DNA from: Armatimonadota bacterium
GTDB taxonomy: Bacteria > Armatimonadota > Fimbriimonadia > Fimbriimonadales > Fimbriimonadaceae
NCBI GenBank assembly: GCA_022563855.1
Contig: JADFMN010000008.1
Coordinates: 62,001 to 126,000, forward strand
Direction of reading: 5' to 3'
DNA length: 64,000 nt
The position numbers and the translations under genes were made by a program. How positions within the stretch are numbered: position 1 is the stretch's first letter; every line of letters begins with the position of its first letter. Positions 50,660 through 58,383 of the stretch are shown here, piece after piece. The notes beneath the pieces are model-generated. The model saw only the letters and a program-made list of their open reading frames with translations, ran no database searches and was not told the DNA's origin.

Positions 50660-51754
50660 ATGCCACAGTCGTACGAGCGTGTGTTCAACTTCTCAGCCGG
50701 ACCAGGTGTCTTACCTGTCGAGGTGATGGAGCAGGCCCGCGACGACATGCTCAACTGGCAGGGCTCCGGCATGGGCGTGATGGAGATGAGCCACCGGGGA
50801 AAGTGGTTTCGCGGGATCGCCGAGCGGGCAGAGTCGGACCTTCGAGAGCTAATGTCGATTCCGGCGGGCTATCGCATCCTCTTCTTGCAGGGGGGAGCGA
50901 GCCAACAGTTCTCGCTCGTGCCGATGAACCTGATGCGCGGGGGCGAGACCGCGACGTACGCGGTGACGGGCGCGTGGGGGAAGAAGGCGGTCTCGGCGGC
51001 AAAGATGGTTGCAGACGTCAGCACGGCGTTCGACGGCGCGGAGACCAAGTACGACCGCACGCCGGACCTCGCAAGCCTCGATCGACCGACGAACGAATCG
51101 TATTTTCACCTGACGCTGAACGAGACGATTCAGGGGGTCGACTACCTCAGCGATCCTGAAATCGAAGGGACCGTCGTGTGCGACATGTCGTCGAACATCA
51201 TCAGCCGCAAGATGGACGTGTCCAAGTACGACCTCATCTACGCAGGCGCGCAGAAGAACTGCGGCCCCGCCGGGGTCACGATCGTGATCCTGAAAGACGA
51301 GCTGCTGGAGCGGATGAACACCGACCTGCCGCCTATGTTCAGCTACCGCGAGCAGGTCGAAAGCGGATACATGCACAACACGCCGCCCTGCTGGGCGATC
51401 TACATCTGCGGCCTCGTATACCGCCACTGGCTCGACCACGGGGGGATCGAGGCTGTCGAGAAGAGGAATGAAACGAAGGCGTCGGTGCTGTACTCGGCGA
51501 TCGACGGCTCGGACGGCTTCTATCGGGGCCACGCGGTCAAGCAGTCGCGCTCTCGAATGAACGTTCCTTTTGTGCTGACCGATGCTGACCTAACGGATGG
51601 ATTCCTCGCCGAAGCGGCCGACCACGGGTTTGTCGAGATGAAAGGGCACCGCTCGGTCGGCGGCTGCCGAGCCAGCATCTACAACGCGTTTCCGCCTGAG
51701 GGCGTCGATGCGCTGACCGCGTTCATGGCTGATTTTCGGCAGCGACACGGCTAG
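50660..51754 (+). CDS. serC: Phosphoserine aminotransferase
   Basis: PLP enzyme of serine synthesis (3-phosphohydroxypyruvate to phosphoserine). 364 residues, usual length. Starts RVFNFSAGPGVLPVEVM, then MGVMEMSHRGKWF, ILFLQGGASQQFSLVPMNL and ESYFHLTLNETIQGVDY. VVCDMSSNIISRKMD and the PLP-lysine segment LIYAGAQKNCGPAG follow, then MHNTPPCWAIYICGLVYRHW and SRMNVPFVL. Ends with HRSVGGCRASIYNAFP. It starts at ATG 50660. TTAAAAT just upstream (50646-50652) is AT-rich but no clear promoter is assigned. Confidence 0.97.
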   Translation: MPQSYERVFNFSAGPGVLPVEVMEQARDDMLNWQGSGMGVMEMSHRGKWFRGIAERAESDLRELMSIPAGYRILFLQGGASQQFSLVPMNLMRGGETATYAVTGAWGKKAVSAAKMVADVSTAFDGAETKYDRTPDLASLDRPTNESYFHLTLNETIQGVDYLSDPEIEGTVVCDMSSNIISRKMDVSKYDLIYAGAQKNCGPAGVTIVILKDELLERMNTDLPPMFSYREQVESGYMHNTPPCWAIYICGLVYRHWLDHGGIEAVEKRNETKASVLYSAIDGSDGFYRGHAVKQSRSRMNVPFVLTDADLTDGFLAEAADHGFVEMKGHRSVGGCRASIYNAFPPEGVDALTAFMADFRQRHG

Positions 51755-51797
51755 GCCGCCTTGACACGCCCTCAAAGAATGGTCGAAACTACTCATC

Positions 51798-52661
51798 GTG
51801 ATCGCTCTACTGGCCGCCGCCGTTCTTCAAGACGACCCGTACACCCTCGACATCGGTGCCCCTGGGACTGTGGAAGTCCGGTCGGGCTACACTCGGACGG
51901 CTACTGGCCAAGCAGCGACTCCCGATGACATCGCCGCAGCCGCCGACGGGCTGCAGTACGTGTTCGTCGGCGAGAGCCACGACCAGCTTGCCCACCATCT
52001 GGCACAGACCGCCATCATCGACGCGCTTCTGAAGCGTGGCCGGGATGTGATCGTCGGTTTCGAGATGTTCACGCGGGACAATCAGCGCAACCTCGCGCCC
52101 TGGTCCGTCGGGTACTGGTCGCAAGATCAGTTCATCGAGAAGTCCGGCTGGGAAACTCAGTGGGGATTCGACTACAAGCTGTACGCGCCGATCTTCGACG
52201 CGATCCGGATCCATCGTCTGCCGATGGTCGCGCTGAACGTCCCCCGCGAATGGGTGCGCTCGGTCGGCCGAGAGGGGCCGGGAGCGCTGAACAGCGAGCA
52301 GCGCGAATGGGTGCCCGACCTGTTCCTGGAAGACGAGACCCACCGGGCGATCTTCGCCTCGATGATGGGCGGCCACCCGGTCACAGGCACGCAGGGCGAG
52401 AATATATACGCGGCTATGGTCACCTGGGACGAGGGGATGGCCCGCAGCGCCATAGACTACATGGACACAAGGCACAACAGGAACGCCGTGATGGTTGTAG
52501 TCGCTGGCTCGGGCCACATGATGTACGACCGGGGCATCAACTACAGGATCAAGCTTAGATCCGGCGCGGAATCGCTGAACATCACCTGCATCACGGCTTC
52601 CGAAACCCGATCCGTCAGCCGAGGCCTGGCAGATTTCGTATTCGTCTCCGAAGCTGAGTAG
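51798..52661 (+). CDS. ChaN-like haem-binding uptake family protein, exported
   Basis: 287 residues from GTG 51798, opening a very short signal (MIALLAAAVLQ). The ChaN/DUF399 pattern is clear: YVFVGESHDQLAHHLAQTAI (family: GExHdxxxhhxxQ), VIVGFEMFTRDNQ, YWSQDQFIEKSGWETQWGFD, YAPIFDAIRIHRLPMVALNV and MVVVAGSGHMMYDRGI (family: GxgHxxxgxGIP). Campylobacter ChaN binds a haem dimer at the membrane; haem or iron handling is possible here, but the haem ligand cannot be confirmed by eye. Follows serC by 43 bp. Confidence 0.88.
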   Translation: MIALLAAAVLQDDPYTLDIGAPGTVEVRSGYTRTATGQAATPDDIAAAADGLQYVFVGESHDQLAHHLAQTAIIDALLKRGRDVIVGFEMFTRDNQRNLAPWSVGYWSQDQFIEKSGWETQWGFDYKLYAPIFDAIRIHRLPMVALNVPREWVRSVGREGPGALNSEQREWVPDLFLEDETHRAIFASMMGGHPVTGTQGENIYAAMVTWDEGMARSAIDYMDTRHNRNAVMVVVAGSGHMMYDRGINYRIKLRSGAESLNITCITASETRSVSRGLADFVFVSEAE

Positions 52662-53060
52662 CGAGGGACGTCGTCCGCTTCTCTCAGGAGGCGTCACCCG
52701 CTTCGCCGTCGTCCGCTTCGCTGTCGCCTGATGGTCGCCTGGTCGTCGCCGCTGAGCTGGCCCAAGGCGACTACTAGGCAACTACTAGGCGACGGGTGGC
52801 ATGGTTGTCCGGATGAACGTGCTGGGCAGCCATGATCTACTGCCTGCCAAACGACTGATTGATTCCTTGCCTCCAGGTTCATTTACTGCCCGCCTAGCCA
52901 AGACTCCACTGACAGTATACGTCGGAATCGTGCCATCAATCCGAATTATCAGTCAGTGCCGCTCGGCCCTTGAGAATTGACGATAGTCTGTAGATGGCAA
53001 TCATGGCTGTGCCACACGATCATTGGCACAACCATGCCACCCAACGCCGGAGTTTGCCAT

Positions 53061-53194
53061 GCCTCAGGACGCGGCGATCACGCGACTTGGTCTACAGGGG
53101 GTTACGTCCTGAGGCTCTCACCGCGAGCCTGCCGTAGCAGCCTCAGGACGTGTCGTTGCGGTTCATAAAGCCTGTAGATTGCGCGTCCTGAGGC
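53061..53194. repeat. Alternating 11-bp inverted repeats (GCCTCAGGACG)
   Basis: GCCTCAGGACG at 53061-53071 and 53140-53150; the exact inverse CGTCCTGAGGC at 53105-53115 and 53184-53194. Start-to-start distances are 44, 35 and 44, so the set is two equal hairpin units (each 55 bp long) 24 bp apart. Confidence 0.85.
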
Positions 53195-53219
53195 ATGGCG
53201 ACAGTTCCCGGGCCAGGAT

Positions 53220-53237
53220 TAGGTTCAAAAGAACCTA
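53220..53237. repeat. Perfect hairpin TAGGTTC-AAAA-GAACCTA
   Basis: Seven-base stem, four-base loop, 92 bp before the rpsU promoter. The half-site TAGGTTCAAA also occurs at 26566 (before acnA/P9) and 63545. It could be an operator or a REP-like piece. Confidence 0.5.
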
Positions 53238-53325
53238 CAGAAGGGGTGTGCGCGGGCTAGGCAGCGTGTTCTTGGAGTTTCGGCGTGGCAAAGCGGCCAT
53301 CAGACCTCAAGATCGGGGCTGAATT

Positions 53326-53334
53326 TGGTATCAT
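53326..53334 (+). promoter_or_regulatory. Extended -10 promoter element of rpsU
   Basis: TGG-TATCAT is an extended -10 (TGn + TATCAT). Transcription would begin near 53341, just before the Shine-Dalgarno at 53343-53347. Confidence 0.4.
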
Positions 53335-53356
53335 TGCACTCTGGAGGCGATGCCGT

Positions 53357-53527
53357 TTGATTCAGATCACAGTTGGCCAAAACGAATCCATTGACCAGGC
53401 CCTGAAGCGCTTCAACATGAAGCTGCAGCAGAGCGGGCTGCTTCGTGAGGTCAAGGAGCATACGTACTACGAGAAGCCGAGCGTCAAGAGACGGCGGCGG
53501 CAGCGCCGACGCCTGCACCGAACGTAG
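53357..53527 (+). CDS. rpsU: Ribosomal protein bS21
   Basis: Small-subunit ribosomal protein near the 16S 3' end. 56 residues: IQITVGQNESIDQALKRFNM, KLQQSGLLREVKEHTYYEKP and a basic tail (SVKRRRRQRRRLHRT), all typical of bS21. The start is TTG 53357, because GGAGG (53343-53347) lies 9 bp upstream and the bS21 family begins just before this point. The frame is open further upstream, but an earlier start (53285) would add 24 unrelated residues. First gene of the rpsU / HD hydrolase / ybeY / dgkA / CBS operon. Confidence 0.93.
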   Translation: MIQITVGQNESIDQALKRFNMKLQQSGLLREVKEHTYYEKPSVKRRRRQRRRLHRT

Positions 53528-53575
53528 ATCCGCACCCTCTTGGGCTCGCCTGTAGGGGAACAGCGCGGGTCACCC

Positions 53576-55069
53576 ATGGCAGACTTCAAACTCCGCAGCC
53601 TTTGGCAATTCGACCGCTTGGACCCCAAGAGGTACCGGTGGCAGCTGTACCGAGTCTTTTCTCGCGGCCTGGGCGCCGTTCTCATGGGGCTCGTCTTGGC
53701 GATGCATCTCGTCTGGCCGGACGACATGCTCAAAGTCGCCGGGGCTATTGGCGCCAGCCTGCTCGCTGGCCTGCTGATCCGGTTTCACCTTCGCCAAGCG
53801 CCGCCTCGAGCCGTGACTCCGCGCGTCGCAGAACGCCTGCTCTGGACGACGGGCATGATCGGATTGCTCGGCGTCCAGCTCGTTCTCCAGCTCCGAGGCC
53901 AGGAGTTCGGCCCGCAAAGCCTCCTCCTGCTCGCGCCGATCGCCGCGCAAGCCATGCTCAGTTCGGCGCTTCTCGGCGCTGCCGCGAGCCTGATCGGAGT
54001 AACGGTAACCGTGGTGCTACTGGGATCGTTTGGCGCACTCGCCCCTGAACTGCTGGCTATGACGTGGTTCGCCGGCGCCGTCGGCGCGCACACGGTCAGC
54101 CCCCTCAAGCGACGCAGCGATCTGTTCCGGGCGCTCTCAGTACAGATCGTGGCCCACATCATCCTCGGCGGCGTCGCAGCCGTAGCCATAGCCGGCGGTC
54201 TGGCCAGCACCATCCTGACCCTTGGCTGGGCCGCGCTTGCGGCGATTATCGCGCTCAGCGTGTTCTGGTTCGGCGTCGCACTTCTCGAGCGGGCATTCGG
54301 CATCGTCTCGGACTGGACCCTGCTGGAGCTTTGCAGCCCTGAAAACCACCTCATCCGAGAGCTCAACCTCAAAGCCCCAGGAACGTACGCCCACTCTGTC
54401 GGAGTCGGCAACCTGGCAGAGACGGCCGCAAGGGAGATCGGCGCAAATGCGATTCTCTGCCGGGCGATGGCGTACTACCACGATATCGGCAAGCTCACCC
54501 GGCCAAGCTATTTTGTCGAAAACCAAGGCGACGAAAACGTCCACGACGAAATGGCGCCGACGCTGAGCGCCAAAGTGATCTCCGCGCACGTATCGGACGG
54601 AGTTGAAATGGCGAGAAAGGCGAAGCTCCCGAGCAGCATCATCGAAGGCATCCAGCAGCACCACGGCACGAGCCTGATTTCGTACTTTTATCATCGAGCG
54701 GTCGAGCAGAGCGACGGCGAGGCTGTGCTGGAAGAGAACTTTCGATACGACGGGCCAAAGCCGCGCACGAAGGAAGCAGCGATTCTGCACCTGGCTGACA
54801 TGGTCGAGGCAGCCAGCCGCGCCGTACGAGGAAGGGCGCAGCTTGAGAAAGTCGTGAACAGCCTCATCGACGCGAGCCGAGCGGACGGTCAACTCGATGA
54901 GTCCGACCTATCGTTTCAAGAGCTGCGAACGATCACTGAATCGTTCAACCGTGCGCTCGGCGCGCTGAGGCATGAGAGAATCGCGTATCCTGGGCAGGAC
55001 AGTGACGAGCCCGGCGAAGAAGAATCGGATATCGATCAAGAACGAATCATCAAGGCAATTGAAGCTTGA
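53576..55069 (+). CDS. 7TM-HD cyclic-dinucleotide phosphodiesterase-like protein (PgpH/YqfF group), short form
   Basis: 497 residues from ATG 53576. About six to seven membrane helices (GLGAVLMGLVLAMHLVW to IIALSVFWFGVALL) are followed by an HD domain: LIRELNLKAPGTYAHSVGVG, MAYYHDIGKLTRPSYFVENQ, GIQQHHGTSLISYFY and HLADMVEAASRAV. In Firmicutes this protein degrades c-di-AMP. The usual large extracellular 7TMR-HDED domain before the membrane part (several hundred residues) is absent, so the sensor region is missing. Position between rpsU and ybeY matches the conserved gene order; phoH, often found here, is absent. Confidence 0.9.
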   Translation: MADFKLRSLWQFDRLDPKRYRWQLYRVFSRGLGAVLMGLVLAMHLVWPDDMLKVAGAIGASLLAGLLIRFHLRQAPPRAVTPRVAERLLWTTGMIGLLGVQLVLQLRGQEFGPQSLLLLAPIAAQAMLSSALLGAAASLIGVTVTVVLLGSFGALAPELLAMTWFAGAVGAHTVSPLKRRSDLFRALSVQIVAHIILGGVAAVAIAGGLASTILTLGWAALAAIIALSVFWFGVALLERAFGIVSDWTLLELCSPENHLIRELNLKAPGTYAHSVGVGNLAETAAREIGANAILCRAMAYYHDIGKLTRPSYFVENQGDENVHDEMAPTLSAKVISAHVSDGVEMARKAKLPSSIIEGIQQHHGTSLISYFYHRAVEQSDGEAVLEENFRYDGPKPRTKEAAILHLADMVEAASRAVRGRAQLEKVVNSLIDASRADGQLDESDLSFQELRTITESFNRALGALRHERIAYPGQDSDEPGEEESDIDQERIIKAIEA

Positions 55070-55484
55070 GCCCATACGTGACGCGATGCTGACGCTCTTG
55101 ACCGAATACGATGTGCAAGCTTCGGAAGTATCCGTGCTGATCACAAGCGATGACGAGCTGCAACGCCTGAACCGCAGCTTCCGGAACCTCGACGAGACGA
55201 CCGACGTTCTCTCTTTCCCTGCTCCTCACGCGGTATCAGGACAGCTCGGCGACATTGCGATATCAATCGAATTTGCCGAGGCGGGCGCTCTCCAGCGCGG
55301 AGTCGACTGCGAGTGCGAAATCGCGATGCTCGCGATTCACGGCGGTATGCACCTGCTCGGATTCGATGACTCCACCGACGAAGAGCGAGCGGATATGCTG
55401 GCGCGGATGAACGAGATCGCCAACAAGGTTGGCCTCCCGACCGACTCGGAGTGGTCTTCGCTGCCGCACGGAGGGAGCGCGTAG
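55002..55484 (+). CDS. ybeY: Endoribonuclease YbeY, with variant metal site
   Basis: 160 residues if started at GTG 55002 (AGGA upstream). ATG 54972 (ten residues longer) and ATG 55086 (28 shorter) are alternatives, but the family's first strand ISIKNES needs a start before 55030. Conserved: VSVLITSDDELQRLNRSFRN, DETTDVLSFP and LGDIAISIE. The metal motif is HGGMHLLGFDDSTDEE, whereas the family norm is HGxLHLxGYDH: the third zinc-binding His is replaced by Asp. YbeY matures rRNA 3' ends and acts in 70S quality control. The gene overlaps the previous one by 68 bases and directly abuts dgkA. Confidence 0.9.
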   Translation: MTSPAKKNRISIKNESSRQLKLEPIRDAMLTLLTEYDVQASEVSVLITSDDELQRLNRSFRNLDETTDVLSFPAPHAVSGQLGDIAISIEFAEAGALQRGVDCECEIAMLAIHGGMHLLGFDDSTDEERADMLARMNEIANKVGLPTDSEWSSLPHGGSA

Positions 55485-56195
55485 GTGGCATCTAAGGGAG
55501 ACGTCAGCCCGTTCCGAGCCGCGTTCCACGGAATCATCCATACGTTCCGCACCCAGCGGCATATGCGTGTGCACCTCTACATCACGATGACCGTCGTGCT
55601 CGGGGCGCTGCTGCTGGACCTGCACGTTCGCGAAATCCTCGTGTTGATGTTCATGATCACGTTCGTCTTGGTCGCGGAGATGTTCAACAGTGCGATCGAG
55701 GCTGTCATCGATCTCGTTTCTCCCAACTATCACCCACTGGCCAAGTTTGCCAAGGACATCTCTGCGGGCGCCGTGTTGATTACCACGATCATGGCCATCG
55801 TCGTGGGAACGCTGATCGCGGTAGGCGATGTCCAGTGGGAGCGAATCCGCATCAGTTTGACGTCCCACGACTTGGGAACGCCAGTAATCGTACGGCTCAT
55901 CATGGGTGCGGTCATCGTGTTGCTGGTCGTGGTCGTTGGCAAGGGGCTTGGGAAGCACGGGCAGATCCTCAGAGGAGGCATTGTTAGCGGCCACGCCGCC
56001 ATCGGGTTCTTCTTTGCGACCGCGATGTTCTTCCTGACAGACAACATTCTAGTCACCGCGATCGGCCTCGGGCTGGCGTCTCTCGTAGCGCAAAGCCGGT
56101 GGGAGGCGAAGTTCCACTCCGTATTCGAACTGACGCTCGGTGCAACCGTGGGGATCATCCTCGGCGTACTACTATTCGGAGTGATGCCAAAGTGA
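55485..56195 (+). CDS. DgkA-type lipid kinase fused to PAP2-like domain
   Basis: 236 residues. Residues 1-120 are a Gram-positive-type DgkA (undecaprenol/diacylglycerol kinase): FRAAFHGIIHTFRTQRHMRV, VAEMFNSAIEAVIDLVS with the catalytic Glu-Asn-x-Ala-x-Glu block, and AKFAKDISAGAVL. Residues 130-236 form a PAP2-like phosphatase: GGIVSGHAAIGFFFATAMFF (SGH motif) and SRWEAKFHSVFELTLGATVG (SRx5H motif). A kinase and a phosphatase acting on lipid phosphates in one chain could set the undecaprenol/undecaprenyl-phosphate balance. CDD describes such fusions (cd03383) with function undetermined. GTG 55485 directly follows the ybeY stop. Confidence 0.88.
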   Translation: MASKGDVSPFRAAFHGIIHTFRTQRHMRVHLYITMTVVLGALLLDLHVREILVLMFMITFVLVAEMFNSAIEAVIDLVSPNYHPLAKFAKDISAGAVLITTIMAIVVGTLIAVGDVQWERIRISLTSHDLGTPVIVRLIMGAVIVLLVVVVGKGLGKHGQILRGGIVSGHAAIGFFFATAMFFLTDNILVTAIGLGLASLVAQSRWEAKFHSVFELTLGATVGIILGVLLFGVMPK

Positions 56196-57688
56196 CGCGC
56201 AACGCTGACATGGAAATCCCTCCTAAACGTCTAAGGCGACGTATCGCGAACAGGGAGAATCGGGGCGCGATCATCGCCGGGCTGGCGCCGACCACGGTCG
56301 GTCTTGCGGCCGCTGCCAGCTTCATTGCAGCAGCCGAGGTCTCCGTTGGCACGGGGCTTGGCATCTCGGCATTGCTGTTGCTTACAATCGCTCTGAACGG
56401 CGTATTCGTAGCCGGAAACACAGCGATCGATCTCTTGAGGCCGTCCCATGCGAGAGCGATCAGCGACGACTCGACCGAAGATCGCAAGACGCTGCTCGAC
56501 CTGATCGACAGAAAGCCCACGTTCGTCGCAGCGTGCTTCTTGGGCTCGTTGACGATGCGCGCGTGGATGGTTGCACTGACGGTCGTTCCGAGCCAAGGTG
56601 TTGTCGGCTGGCTGGCCAGTGAAGGGAGCGACCTGAACCGGTGGATCGCCGAAGGTGAGAGCGCTCGGGCTCCGCTCGTCTTGGTTCTGACTTTGCTCGT
56701 GCTGCTCCTCCCAGTCGCCGCCGTCAACGTAGTGTTCGGCGAGCTGGTTCCAAAGAGCTACGCTGTCGCGCATCCGATTTCAACTTCGCTAAGGCTGTAC
56801 CGGGTTGTGTGCGTTTTCAACAACCTGTTCTCGATTCCGATTCGGGCTGCGGTCGTGCTCGGCGGACTGTTCACCAAACGGTTTGGAGCCATCGCTACGT
56901 TCGCCGTTGCCAACCCGACAGAACACGAAATCAAGGACTTGCTGGAGGAAGCGGAGGAGAGCGGCGAGATTGAGGAAGAGGAGCGCGAAATGGTTGCGTC
57001 CGTCTTCGAGTTCGGAGACACGACCGTGCGCGAAGTCATGACGCCGCGCGTAGATCTGAAGACGGCTCCCGTCGAGGCCAACCTTACAGACATCGCCAAG
57101 CTGGTAGAAGAGACCGGCCACTCGCGAATACCCGTGTACGACGGTACCGACGACGTGATTCTCGGCGTGATCCACGCCAAGGACGTTCTGAGCGCGATCG
57201 TACACGGCAGGAGTGAGACGCCTGTCAGAGAGTTGATGCGCCCGCCCGTCTTCGTGCCTGAGAGCAAGAGCCTCCACGATCTGCTGCAAGAGATGCGGCA
57301 AGGAAAGACGCAAATGGTGATCGTGCAAGACGAGCACAGCGGCACGGCTGGCATCGTCACGATTGAAGATATCGTGGAGGAGGTGATGGGTGAGATCGTC
57401 GACGAGTACGACGAGGACCTGCCGCAAATCGTCGCCCACGAGGGCGGGTTCTCTTCCGACGGCATGGTGGAGCTGGACAACGTAAACGAGGCGGTCGGCT
57501 CCGAGTTCGAAAGCGAGGAATTTGACACCATTGGCGGGTACGTATTTGGGCTGTTCGGTCGCCTGCCGAAGGTTGGGGATACAGTGGCGTCAGGCGGCTA
57601 TGAGTTCACGGTTACCGAATCCGACAAGAAGCGGATACTGAGGCTCTCGATCCGGACCGTCTCCGACCGGTCGTCGGCTGAACGGTAA
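56192..57688 (+). CDS. CNNM/CorC-type membrane protein with CBS pair (HlyC/CorC family)
   Basis: 498 residues from GTG 56192, which overlaps the dgkA stop (GTGA); ATG 56210 is an alternative. A DUF21/CNNM membrane domain (ALLLLTIALNGVFVAGNTAI, VFGELVPKSYAVAHP) is followed by an acidic helix (EEAEESGEIEEEEREMV). A CBS pair follows (VREVMTPRVDLKTAP, GHSRIPVYDGTDDVILGV, LRxP-type VRELMRPPVFVPESK, MVIVQDEHSGTAGIVTIEDI), and then a CorC_HlyC C-terminal domain (ETFDxxGG-like EEFDTIGGYVFGLFGRLP). Related proteins affect Mg/Co export. Last gene of the rpsU operon. Confidence 0.9.
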   Translation: MTRNADMEIPPKRLRRRIANRENRGAIIAGLAPTTVGLAAAASFIAAAEVSVGTGLGISALLLLTIALNGVFVAGNTAIDLLRPSHARAISDDSTEDRKTLLDLIDRKPTFVAACFLGSLTMRAWMVALTVVPSQGVVGWLASEGSDLNRWIAEGESARAPLVLVLTLLVLLLPVAAVNVVFGELVPKSYAVAHPISTSLRLYRVVCVFNNLFSIPIRAAVVLGGLFTKRFGAIATFAVANPTEHEIKDLLEEAEESGEIEEEEREMVASVFEFGDTTVREVMTPRVDLKTAPVEANLTDIAKLVEETGHSRIPVYDGTDDVILGVIHAKDVLSAIVHGRSETPVRELMRPPVFVPESKSLHDLLQEMRQGKTQMVIVQDEHSGTAGIVTIEDIVEEVMGEIVDEYDEDLPQIVAHEGGFSSDGMVELDNVNEAVGSEFESEEFDTIGGYVFGLFGRLPKVGDTVASGGYEFTVTESDKKRILRLSIRTVSDRSSAER

Positions 57689-57705
57689 CCGAGCGAATCC
57701 GGCGC

Positions 57706-58383
57706 TTAGGCGTCGTCGCCAGCCTCAGGCTTGCCATGCCCCATACTGGCCTCGGCCTCAGCCTGATTTCGGCAAATGTCGGCTTCCAGCTTCAGGCGCA
57801 ACTGCTCCACCTCATGGTCGTTCCCCGATCTCGGCACGTAGATCGGCTCTCCAAACTGAATGACGCACCTTGCGAAGGGCTTTGGGACCATGTACGAATC
57901 CCAGGTCGGCGCAAGCCACCGGCGATCAGCCGAGATGCCAACGGGGACAAGGGCAGCGCCGGACCTCTTTGCCATCAGCATGATTCCTGGCTGAACAACT
58001 CCCTTCGGGCCCCGCGGGCCGTCCGGGGTGAACGCCATCGTCTCACCGCTCTTTAGAACGCGAATCGATTCGACGACGGCTCTTGCCCCGCCTTTGCCTG
58101 ACGACCCGCGAACCGTCTTAAAGCCGAACCGGCGAAAGATCTTGTCCTGCATGTCTCCGTCGCGAGACTTGCTGATGATCGTCCAAACCCCTTGACCCTT
58201 GAAGTAGTTCGCCGCCACGAACGTGCTTCCGTGCCAGCCAGCCAGAATCTTTCCTCCTGATACCTTGTCGAAGTGATCCGCTCCGCGAACTTCAATCCTC
58301 AACGTCACCCCCACTGCCCTTGCGAGGAAATAGCCGATCGGGGGAAGGATGTACCGCCTGATGCTTCGCCAGAACTGCTTCAC
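57706..58383 (-). CDS. DUF374 lysophospholipid acyltransferase-like protein
   Basis: 225 residues. The DUF374 pattern is visible: an N-terminal hydrophobic segment (ILPPIGYFLARAVGVTLRIE), ILAGWHGSTFVAANYF (motif with His), TIISKSRDGDMQ, GFKTVRGSSGKGGARAV, and MAFTPDGPRGPKGVVQPGIM with the PDGPRGP block diagnostic of the family. GAALVPVGISADRRW and VIQFGEPIYVPRS follow. Such proteins are LPLAT-superfamily acyltransferases thought to acylate lipid A-like or other membrane lipids; the acceptor is unknown here. The start overlaps the upstream rhomboid stop by four bases (ATGA). Confidence 0.88.
   Translation of the reverse strand: MKQFWRSIRRYILPPIGYFLARAVGVTLRIEVRGADHFDKVSGGKILAGWHGSTFVAANYFKGQGVWTIISKSRDGDMQDKIFRRFGFKTVRGSSGKGGARAVVESIRVLKSGETMAFTPDGPRGPKGVVQPGIMLMAKRSGAALVPVGISADRRWLAPTWDSYMVPKPFARCVIQFGEPIYVPRSGNDHEVEQLRLKLEADICRNQAEAEASMGHGKPEAGDDA

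Larger units (their letters stand above)
52662..53284. repeat. Repeat-rich intergenic region, no gene seen
   Basis: Contents: 52693-52735, the inverse of 33042-33084; 52794-52808, the inverse of 53028-53042 (15 bp, perfect); four alternating copies of an 11-mer at 53061-53194; and the hairpin TAGGTTC-AAAA-GAACCTA at 53220-53237. Short CTGTAGAT strings recur at 52987 and 53172. Open frames here are repeat-encoded and not supported. Confidence 0.75.

Noticed and set aside
52977-53168. 63-codon frame in the spacer before rpsU
   Set aside because: It lies over the alternating 11-mers and has no homology-like features.
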